Below are positions 6,942 to 12,931 of a DNA stretch of 35,473 nucleotides, one piece after another. A program made the position numbers and the translations under genes. Under the pieces are notes generated by a model, which worked only from the letters and a program-made list of their open reading frames with translations, made no database searches and was not told the DNA's origin. Numbering within the stretch: position 1 is the first letter of the stretch; each line of letters begins with the position of its first letter. Source of the stretch: TMED14 sp038145075 (GTDB taxonomy: Bacteria; Bacteroidota; Bacteroidia; Flavobacteriales; Schleiferiaceae); contig JAYQOY010000014.1 of the NCBI GenBank assembly GCA_038145075.1, forward strand, positions 1 through 35,473, given 5' to 3'.

Positions 6942-7640
6942 TTAAGACGTGACCTTTCGGAAGGTGGCCTCCAGGTTTTCGCCGCCTTTTTTCGTGAAAG
7001 TCTCTACAGAGTCCTCACGCACAATCTTTCCTTTCCGAATAAAGACCACGCGGTCGCAGAGTGCCTCCACTTCTTGCATGATGTGGGTAGACAAGAGTAC
7101 GGTCTTGTTGGCGCCTACATTGCGGATGAGTTTCCGAATTTCCACCAATTGGTTGGGGTCCAGGCCGGTCGTGGGTTCGTCCAGGATGAGGACCTCGGGG
7201 TCGTGCACTAGGGCAGCGGCTAGGCCTACGCGCTGGCGGTAGCCTTTGGAGAGCTGCTTGATTTGCTTGTGCCGTTCCGGGGTGAGGCCGACCTCTGCGA
7301 TGCGCTGCTCCACCGCTTCCTCGGGCGCGCCGTAGAGGTTGGCGACAAAGCGAAGGAACTCCGTTACGTACATGTCTTGGTAGAGGGGGTTGTGTTCGGG
7401 CAAGTAGCCGACGCGCTTGCGCACGTCAATGGACTCGGTGGCGCAGTCCAGGCCGCAAACGGAGGCGGTGCCTTCACTTGCGGGGAGGTAACCCGTTAAG
7501 ATTTTCATGAGGGTGCTCTTGCCCGCGCCATTGGGGCCCAGCAGACCCACAATTTGGCCTTTGGGCAGCTCTAAGGTTACGCCATCCAAGGCTTTCTGCG
7601 CCCCGTACAGTTTGGTCAATCCATGCGTGGAAATCGCCAT
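6942..7640 (-). CDS. gldA: ABC transporter ATP-binding protein, GldA-like
   Basis: The 232-residue protein is a complete ABC ATPase: Walker A GPNGAGKST (residues about 35-43), a Q-loop region with GYLPEHNPLYQDMYV, signature LSKGYRQRVGLAAAL, Walker B VLILDEP, D-loop GLD and H-loop STH. The GYLPEHNPLY stretch and the LEATFRKVT end closely resemble GldA, the ATPase of the Bacteroidota GldAFG transporter tied to gliding motility. GldA is usually longer (about 300 residues), and neither gldF nor gldG is adjacent, so the name is tentative; it may be a related exporter ATPase. It starts 3 nt after the stop of the secreted-protein gene at 7644, so the two are co-transcribed. Confidence 0.8.
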   Translation of the reverse strand: MAISTHGLTKLYGAQKALDGVTLELPKGQIVGLLGPNGAGKSTLMKILTGYLPASEGTASVCGLDCATESIDVRKRVGYLPEHNPLYQDMYVTEFLRFVANLYGAPEEAVEQRIAEVGLTPERHKQIKQLSKGYRQRVGLAAALVHDPEVLILDEPTTGLDPNQLVEIRKLIRNVGANKTVLLSTHIMQEVEALCDRVVFIRKGKIVREDSVETFTKKGGENLEATFRKVTS

Positions 7641-7643
7641 TTC

Positions 7644-8129
7644 TCAGTTTTTAAAGAAGATGAGCCAGGTGGCCCAACCGCCCGCCGCTTGGAGGGTGGC
7701 ATTGGTCTTAGCGCGGTAGGAGTAACACTCCAGATAGACGGGGTCGCTGAAGTAGCCCTTGTTTTTGGAGAGCAAAAGCACCCGCCGGTCATGCAAGGGG
7801 TGGTAGGTCTTTACCAGATCGTAAATGATGGTTACAGGGCCAAACAGCACGCCCCCAAAGAAGTTGTGCCAGTGGCGGCCGCGCAATCGTGTGTCGTTGT
7901 AGGCGCGGAGGCAAACGTCCACGTCGTTGTCCATGACTTCATCGAGGCCCACGTAGCGCAGGTCCGCTGCAGGGATGCGGTAGCGCGTCCCCTGGCTTTC
8001 AAAATGCAGGAAGCGTTGGCCGATGCGGACCACGTCGCCCTCGAAGCTGTGTCCATTTTGGAGTACTACGATGTCCTTCGCCGCAAGTGCAAAGGGCAAA
8101 AAGGCAATAAGGAGCAGAAACTTTTTCAT
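7644..8129 (-). CDS. Secreted protein of unknown function upstream of the ABC ATPase
   Basis: The start at 8129 is chosen because MKKFLLLIAFLPFALAAKD is a proper signal peptide; the frame extends 84 codons further only as antisense of rsgA. The 161-residue product continues with KDIVVLQNGHSFEGDVVRIG and a short beta-rich stretch, the kind of small barrel seen in many Bacteroidota periplasmic proteins with an 'xLxNGxxxEGxVxxIG' opening. A hydrophobic segment lies near FFGGVLFGPVTIIYDLV and another at the C-terminus (GGWATWLIFF), so it may be membrane associated. I cannot assign a function. It is separated by 3 nt from the GldA-like ATPase and would be made with it. Confidence 0.65.
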   Translation of the reverse strand: MKKFLLLIAFLPFALAAKDIVVLQNGHSFEGDVVRIGQRFLHFESQGTRYRIPAADLRYVGLDEVMDNDVDVCLRAYNDTRLRGRHWHNFFGGVLFGPVTIIYDLVKTYHPLHDRRVLLLSKNKGYFSDPVYLECYSYRAKTNATLQAAGGWATWLIFFKN

Positions 8130-8144
8130 AAAATAATCCTTCAC

Positions 8145-8175
8145 CGAAAGTAAGGCAGATATCTTTGGTATGAAA
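8145..8175 (-). promoter_or_regulatory. Possible promoter of the secreted protein-ATPase operon
   Basis: On the minus strand TACTTTCG (8152-8145) is one base off TAnnTTTG. TTTC (8175-8172) lies 19 bp upstream. The box overlaps the region of the rsgA promoter and start on the other strand. Confidence 0.35.
8160..8167 (+). promoter_or_regulatory. -7 box of the rsgA-dtd-mazG operon
   Basis: TATCTTTG is an exact TAnnTTTG box and ends 7 nt before the rsgA ATG at 8175. An ATG at 8170 is followed at once by a stop (ATG AAA TGA). Confidence 0.6.
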
Positions 8176-9128
8176 TGACAGGACGCGTTCTCAAATCCAC
8201 TGGAAGCTGGTACCGAATTCAGCTCGAAGACGGCAGCCTCGTGGATGCGCGCTTGCGCGGGGCCATGCGCCTCCAAGGGAGCCGCGCCACCAACCCCGTG
8301 GCAGTGGGCGACTTCGTAGATGTGGAGCCCGAGTCGGAGGGGCGCTACGCCATTTCCGCCGTGCATGAGCGGAAGAATCACCTGGTCCGACGCTCCGTCA
8401 ACCTCTCCAAGAAAACCCAGGTCATCGCGGCCAATTTGGATCAGGCGGTACTCGTCTGCACCATCGCCGAGCCTAAGACGCTTCTGGGGTTTATGGACCG
8501 TTTTCTAGCCACGGCGGAAGCCTATGAGATCCCCGCGGTCCTCGTTTTCAACAAAATGGATGCCTACGGTCCTGCTGAGATGGACGAATTGGCCTACCGC
8601 GAGGCCTGCTATGGCCGAGCGGGCTATCCCATACTGCGGGTTTCAGCCACGACGGGGGAAGGACTTGGAGCGTTGCACGAGGTTTTGCGCGATAAAGTGA
8701 GCCTGTTTTCCGGCCACTCTGGGGTGGGGAAGAGCACCCTGGCCAATGCCCTGCAGCCCGGTCTGGACCTAAAGACGGGGGACATCTCCGACGCCCACGG
8801 CCAAGGAAAGCACACCACCACCTTTGCGGAAATGCACCCGCTAGACGGTGGGGGCTTCCTCATTGACACGCCGGGCATTCGCGGCTTTGGTTTGGTGGAC
8901 ATGGAGCTCGACCAAATTGGCCACTACTTCCCTGAAATTTTTACCCTTAGCGAGGCCTGCAAGTTCAACAACTGCAGCCACGAAGAGGAGCCCGGTTGCG
9001 CTGTGGTGGCCGCCTACGAGGCCCATCAATTGGCGCCCACCCGTTATGAAAATTACCTCCGCATGCTCCACGGCGACGAGGGCGACGACCCCTACCGCCA
9101 TGCCGAGGTTAAAGGATTGGACCAATGA
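8175..9128 (+). CDS. rsgA: Ribosome small-subunit GTPase RsgA
   Basis: RsgA is a circularly permuted GTPase that checks the decoding centre of the 30S subunit late in assembly. The 317 residues have the normal layout: an N-terminal OB-fold (about 1-70), then G4 NKMD, a later G1 GHSGVGKST and G3 DTPGIRGFG in permuted order, and a C-terminal zinc knuckle ACKFNNCSHEEEPGC (Cys-x4-Cys-x-His-x6-Cys as written). It shares 4 nt (ATGA) with dtd. The ATG at 8175 is the only start that keeps the OB-fold intact without running into the promoter. Confidence 0.96.
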   Translation: MTGRVLKSTGSWYRIQLEDGSLVDARLRGAMRLQGSRATNPVAVGDFVDVEPESEGRYAISAVHERKNHLVRRSVNLSKKTQVIAANLDQAVLVCTIAEPKTLLGFMDRFLATAEAYEIPAVLVFNKMDAYGPAEMDELAYREACYGRAGYPILRVSATTGEGLGALHEVLRDKVSLFSGHSGVGKSTLANALQPGLDLKTGDISDAHGQGKHTTTFAEMHPLDGGGFLIDTPGIRGFGLVDMELDQIGHYFPEIFTLSEACKFNNCSHEEEPGCAVVAAYEAHQLAPTRYENYLRMLHGDEGDDPYRHAEVKGLDQ

Positions 9129-9577
9129 GAGTCGTCGTCCAGAAAGTGTCAGAAGCTTCCGTGAAAATCGGCGGACAGGTCCACGCGAGCATCGGGCCTG
9201 GTCTGCTCATTTTTGCCGGCTGGGAGGAAAGCGACACCCCGGAGGACAATACGTGGATGGCGCAGAAAATCAGCCGCATGCGCCTTTTCGAAGACCACGA
9301 AGGCGTCATGAACCGCTCCATCATGGAAGTGGGCGGACACTTTCTGGTCATTTCTCAGTTTACCCTGCATGCGGCCACCAAAAAGGGCAACCGACCCAGC
9401 TACTTCCGAGCGGCGCATCCTCGGGTTTCCAAGCCTCTGTACGAGGACTTTTTGGACCAACTCTGGAATGCCTCTGACCTCCCTGTGAAATCGGGCGAAT
9501 TTGGAGCCGACATGAAAGTGGCCCTCATCAACGACGGCCCCGTCACCATTACCATGGACAGCAAAAACAAAGAATAA
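9125..9577 (+). CDS. dtd: D-aminoacyl-tRNA deacylase
   Basis: This 150-residue enzyme removes D-amino acids (and glycine wrongly attached to tRNA-Ala) from tRNAs, protecting translation. It starts with the family's MRVVVQKVSEASV strand. It carries both hallmark active-site motifs: SQFTL near residue 78 and NDGPVTI near residue 138, the latter with the Gly-Pro pair that rejects L-amino acids. Length is standard. It overlaps rsgA by 4 nt and is followed after 1 nt by the MazG-like gene, so three quality-control genes form one operon. Confidence 0.96.
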   Translation: MRVVVQKVSEASVKIGGQVHASIGPGLLIFAGWEESDTPEDNTWMAQKISRMRLFEDHEGVMNRSIMEVGGHFLVISQFTLHAATKKGNRPSYFRAAHPRVSKPLYEDFLDQLWNASDLPVKSGEFGADMKVALINDGPVTITMDSKNKE

Positions 9578-9578
9578 C

Positions 9579-9911
9579 ATGGCAGCACCCCTTCAATCTT
9601 TGCAGGCCGAAGTTGATCAGTGGATCGAGGATTTTGGCGTTCGGTACTTTAATGAACTGACCAACATGGCCCAGCTCACCGAAGAAGTGGGCGAAGTGGC
9701 CCGCATCATCGCACGCCGCTACGGAGAACAGTCCGAAAAAGAAAGCGACAAAGCCAAAGACCTGGGCGAGGAGCTCGCCGATGTCCTCTTCGTCACCCTC
9801 TGCCTGGCCAACCAAACGGGCACGGATCTCCAAGCGGCCTTCGATCGCCGCATGGCCGCCAAAGGGGTTCGCGACAAGGACCGCCACGCCAACAATCCCA
9901 AACTGCGTTAA
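9579..9911 (+). CDS. MazG-like nucleotide pyrophosphohydrolase
   Basis: The 110-residue product is an all-helical MazG/dCTPase-superfamily enzyme. The metal-binding motif is present as EEVGE (about residues 33-37) followed by KDLGEELADVLF (about 63-74), the two acidic helices that hold Mg2+. The family hydrolyses non-canonical or surplus NTPs and dNTPs to monophosphates and pyrophosphate. The exact substrate cannot be read from sequence. The start lies 1 nt after the dtd stop; the end is a basic DKDRHANNPKLR tail typical of flavobacterial members. No own promoter is seen. Confidence 0.9.
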   Translation: MAAPLQSLQAEVDQWIEDFGVRYFNELTNMAQLTEEVGEVARIIARRYGEQSEKESDKAKDLGEELADVLFVTLCLANQTGTDLQAAFDRRMAAKGVRDKDRHANNPKLR

Positions 9912-9934
9912 ACAAAGCAGAAAGCACTCTGCCG

Positions 9935-9942
9935 TACCTTTG
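9935..9942 (+). promoter_or_regulatory. -7 box of the acyl-CoA dehydrogenase gene
   Basis: TACCTTTG is an exact TAnnTTTG match, 19 nt before the ATG at 9962, giving a leader of roughly 15 nt. No convincing -33 TTTG. Confidence 0.6.
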
Positions 9943-9961
9943 CCGCAACAACCTTTTTGCT

Positions 9962-11140
9962 ATGCGACCTGACCTTTTCGAAGCCCCCGATTACTACCTC
10001 TTGGACGAACTCCTCACGGAAGAGCACAAGCTCGTTCGCGATGCCACGCGCGACTGGGTAAAGCGGGATGTCAGCCCCATTATTGAAGACTACGCCCAGA
10101 AGGCGGCCTTCCCCACCCAGATCGTAAAAGGCCTGGCGGAAATTGGCGCTTTTGGTCCCTATATCCCTACGGAGTACGGCGGTGCCGGTTTGGACCAAAT
10201 CAGCTACGGCTTGATGATGCAAGAGATTGAGCGCGGTGACAGCGGCGTGCGTTCGACCTGTTCGGTGCAGTCTTCCCTGGTCATGTACCCCATTTACGCC
10301 TACGGCAATGAGGAGCAGCGTCAGAAGTACTTGCCCAAATTGGCGAGCGGCGAATGGCTGGGCAGCTTCGGTTTGACCGAACCCAACTTTGGCTCCAACC
10401 CCGGTGGCATGGTCACCAACTTTAAGGATATGGGCGACCATTACCTGCTCAACGGCGCCAAAATGTGGATCTCCAACGCCCCCTTCTGCGATGTGGCCGT
10501 TGTTTGGGCCAAAAACGAAGAAGGCCGCATCCACGGCCTCATCGTCGAGCGCGGCATGGAAGGCTTCACCACGCCAGAAACCCACAACAAATGGTCGTTG
10601 CGCGCCTCCGCTACCGGCGAGCTGGTCTTTGACAACGTGAAGGTTCCCAAAGAGAACCTCTTGCCCAACAAATCCGGCTTGGGAGCTCCTCTAGGCTGCT
10701 TGGATTCTGCCCGCTACGGCATCGCCTGGGGCGCCATCGGTGCGGCCATGGACTGCTACGATACCGCCCTTCGCTACTCCAAGGAGCGCGTTCAGTTTGA
10801 CAAGCCCATCGGTGGCTTCCAGCTACAGCAGAAGAAACTAGCCGAAATGATCACCGAGATCACCAAAGCCCAATTGCTCACCTTCCGCCTGGGTCAACTC
10901 AAGAACGAAGGCCGTGCCACGACCGCCCAAATCTCCATGGCCAAGCGCAACAATGTCGACATGGCCTTGACTATCGCCCGCGACGCCCGCCAAATGCTCG
11001 GCGGCATGGGCATCACCGGCGACTACCCCATCATGCGCCACATGATGAACTTGGAGTCCGTGGTGACCTACGAAGGCACCCACGACATTCACCTGCTCAT
11101 TACGGGCATGGATGTGACGGGGATTCCGGCGTTTAAGTAA
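9962..11140 (+). CDS. gcdH: Glutaryl-CoA dehydrogenase-like acyl-CoA dehydrogenase
   Basis: The 392-residue flavoenzyme has all acyl-CoA dehydrogenase regions. Features specific to glutaryl-CoA dehydrogenases are DSGVRSTCSVQSSLVM, with the Arg that binds the glutaryl carboxylate, SLRASATGEL, and CLDSARYGIAWG. The catalytic base is Glu371 in YEGTHDIH, and the protein ends with the typical MDVTGIPAF. The reaction is oxidation and decarboxylation of glutaryl-CoA to crotonyl-CoA in lysine and tryptophan breakdown, feeding electrons to ETF. The FAD-side motif reads LTEPNFGSNPGGM. No other gene of this pathway is nearby, so it appears to be a single-gene unit with its own promoter. Confidence 0.92.
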   Translation: MRPDLFEAPDYYLLDELLTEEHKLVRDATRDWVKRDVSPIIEDYAQKAAFPTQIVKGLAEIGAFGPYIPTEYGGAGLDQISYGLMMQEIERGDSGVRSTCSVQSSLVMYPIYAYGNEEQRQKYLPKLASGEWLGSFGLTEPNFGSNPGGMVTNFKDMGDHYLLNGAKMWISNAPFCDVAVVWAKNEEGRIHGLIVERGMEGFTTPETHNKWSLRASATGELVFDNVKVPKENLLPNKSGLGAPLGCLDSARYGIAWGAIGAAMDCYDTALRYSKERVQFDKPIGGFQLQQKKLAEMITEITKAQLLTFRLGQLKNEGRATTAQISMAKRNNVDMALTIARDARQMLGGMGITGDYPIMRHMMNLESVVTYEGTHDIHLLITGMDVTGIPAFK

Positions 11141-11147
11141 ACAGCTT

Positions 11148-11227
11148 GGTAGCTAGAGGGCTAGGAGGCTAGAGAGCAGGCGCGCAGCGCCCTTCAACCC
11201 TTTAACCCTTTAACCCTTTAACCCTTA
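11148..11227. repeat. Intergenic repeat element, copy 1 (8-bp repeats around a GC hairpin)
   Basis: Between the convergent acyl-CoA dehydrogenase and hflX genes lie three degenerate 8-bp units (GGTAGCTA, GAGGGCTA, GGAGGCTA; 11148-11171), a hairpin GGCGC-GCA-GCGCC (11179-11191), and four tandem AACCCTTT units (11196-11227, the last ending in A). The last unit contains the hflX stop codon. A similar element follows engB at the right edge. No conventional terminator is present here. Confidence 0.8.
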
Positions 11228-12400
11228 GTACAAAAAGGTATCAAAGGGAAAGCGCGCCGCGTGCAGCGTAGCAACGGCGCGATAGATAGACTCGCGCAAG
11301 GAGTCAAAATTGTCTTTGTTGGTCGCGGAAATGAATACGCACTGGCCGCCGAGTTCTTTGATCCAGCGGTTTTGGACGTCTTCAATTCGGCCGATATGCC
11401 CCTCTTCGTCGGGCTGAGCGACCCACGCATCCACTTTGTTGAAAATGACCAGAATGGGCTTTTCGTGGGCTTTGAGTTCGGTCAGAATTTGGTTCACGGA
11501 GGCCATGTGGTCCTCGTAGGAATCGTGTGAAATGTCCACCACGTGGAAGAGGATGTCCGACTCACGAACTTCATCCAACGTAGACTTGAAGGATTCGACG
11601 AGTTGAGTGGGCAATTTTCGGATGAATCCGACCGTATCCGTGAGCAAAAAGGGCAGGTTGCCGATCACGATTTTTCGCACGGTCGTGTCCAGGGTGGCGA
11701 ACAATTTATTCTCGGCAAGAACTTCCGTTTTCCCCAAGGAATTCATGAGGGTGGACTTACCCACGTTGGTATAGCCCACAAGGGAGGCCCGAATCAACGT
11801 GCCGCGGTTGCCGCGCTGCGTGGCCATTTGGCGGTCGATTTTCACCAATTTTTCTCGCAGGAGCGCAATTTTTTGCTTGATGATTCGACGGTCCGTTTCA
11901 ATCTGCGTTTCACCGGGTCCGCGCATACCGATGCCGCCTTTTTGGCGCTCAAGGTGCGTCCACATGCGGGTCAATCGGGGCAGCAGGTATTCGTACTGGG
12001 CCAATTCGACTTGGGTGCGCGCGTAGGAGGTCTGGGCGCGTGCGGCAAATATGTCGAGGATTAAGTTGGTTCGGTCCATGACTTTGATCTCGAACAAGCG
12101 CTCAATATTCTTGAGCTGGGAGGGCGACAATTCGTCGTCAAAAATGGCCAAATCCACCCCGTTGTCGTGGATGTATTCTTTGATTTCCTCCATTTTACCG
12201 CTGCCCAAAAAGGTGCCCGAATCGGGTCTATCCAATTTTTGGGTAAATACCTCGAGGGTTTCCGCACCGGCCGTGTAGGCCAAAAAGCGCAGTTCCTCCA
12301 AGTATTCTGTCGATTTTGCCTCGGACTGTTCGCGGGTAATGGCACCAATTAAGATGCAGCGTTCCGCTTGGCTCGGGCGGGCCGAATCACGTTCTAGCAT
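11225..12400 (-). CDS. hflX: Ribosome-associated GTPase HflX
   Basis: HflX binds the 50S subunit and splits stalled or heat-damaged ribosomes. The 391-residue protein has the N-terminal nucleotide-binding-like domain (GSGKMEEIKEYI, ending in LSPSQLKNIE), the linker hallmark GGIGMRGPGETQIETDRR, then the G domain: G1 GYTNVGKST, G3 DTVGFI and G4 NKVD. ATG at 12400 is the plausible start. The preceding gene on the same strand, a four-helix membrane protein, ends 16 nt upstream, so the two are likely co-transcribed. The stop codon lies inside an 8-bp tandem repeat. Confidence 0.95.
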   Translation of the reverse strand: MLERDSARPSQAERCILIGAITREQSEAKSTEYLEELRFLAYTAGAETLEVFTQKLDRPDSGTFLGSGKMEEIKEYIHDNGVDLAIFDDELSPSQLKNIERLFEIKVMDRTNLILDIFAARAQTSYARTQVELAQYEYLLPRLTRMWTHLERQKGGIGMRGPGETQIETDRRIIKQKIALLREKLVKIDRQMATQRGNRGTLIRASLVGYTNVGKSTLMNSLGKTEVLAENKLFATLDTTVRKIVIGNLPFLLTDTVGFIRKLPTQLVESFKSTLDEVRESDILFHVVDISHDSYEDHMASVNQILTELKAHEKPILVIFNKVDAWVAQPDEEGHIGRIEDVQNRWIKELGGQCVFISATNKDNFDSLRESIYRAVATLHAARFPFDTFLY

Positions 12401-12416
12401 GCGCGCAATTCAGAGC

Positions 12417-12854
12417 TTAGAAGAGGCGCTCCCAGGGAATTCGGCTGGCAATCAGCAGTAGGCCTAAACCGAAATAGACCAAAACAGCCTTGTCCTTGCT
12501 TTCAGCATCGCTGGCCTTCTTGAACTTGCTGTTGCCGATGGTGATGAGCACCAGACCCACCAAGTTGGCGGCAATGTGCTCGACGGCAAACCAGCGCAGC
12601 TCAGCGGTCTTCATGACTTCGGCCGTGTTGCTGGTTAACTGCTCAAACCAAGGGCCCATGAAGTACAAACCTAAACCCAAGAGGAGTTGGGTATGGCCGC
12701 TGATGAGGGCAATTTTGGAGAGCAAAGCCATTTTGGAATCCGAGGCTGAAGCGCCCGAAAGACGGCGGTAGATCGCCAATAGCACCAAGGCGGTGGCGGC
12801 GAGCAAAAAGAGGTAGGCAACCGTTCGGTGCGTGTGAAGTAAACCTGTGTACAC
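12417..12854 (-). CDS. Small four-helix membrane protein, possibly cytochrome b-like
   Basis: The 145-residue product starts with GTG and has four hydrophobic segments: about residues 10-30, 45-68, 90-108 and 125-140. Histidines sit near the membrane faces (HTHRTVAY, SGHTQLLLG, VEHIAANL), which would suit haem or metal binding; similar flavobacterial proteins are often labelled cytochrome b-like, but I cannot confirm haem binding. It precedes hflX by 16 nt and is transcribed divergently from maeB. A TACCTTTG box lies 24 nt upstream. Confidence 0.7.
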   Translation of the reverse strand: MYTGLLHTHRTVAYLFLLAATALVLLAIYRRLSGASASDSKMALLSKIALISGHTQLLLGLGLYFMGPWFEQLTSNTAEVMKTAELRWFAVEHIAANLVGLVLITIGNSKFKKASDAESKDKAVLVYFGLGLLLIASRIPWERLF

Positions 12855-12878
12855 GATTAAATGCGTTTAGTCTGACCC

Positions 12879-12886
12879 CAAAGGTA
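12879..12886 (-). promoter_or_regulatory. -7 box of the membrane protein-hflX operon
   Basis: On the minus strand TACCTTTG is an exact TAnnTTTG box, 24 nt before the GTG start at 12854. Confidence 0.55.
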
Positions 12887-12906
12887 GTTCAATAAGAAAT
12901 CAGCCC

Positions 12907-12921
12907 CACCTTTGTACTTTG
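12907..12921 (+). promoter_or_regulatory. -7 region of maeB
   Basis: CACCTTTG (12907-12914) is one base from TACCTTTG and is followed directly by TACTTTG (12915-12921). The maeB ATG is at 12932, so the leader would be about 10-17 nt. Confidence 0.45.
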
Positions 12922-12931
12922 CAACGCAACT

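Noticed and set aside
8130..8381. Extension of the secreted-protein gene upstream of 8129
   Set aside because: It would run antisense through the rsgA start and place the clear signal peptide inside the protein.
11196..11227. Telomere-like AACCCTTT repeats
   Set aside because: Four units only, between two convergent genes inside a continuous chromosome segment; they fit the dispersed intergenic element.
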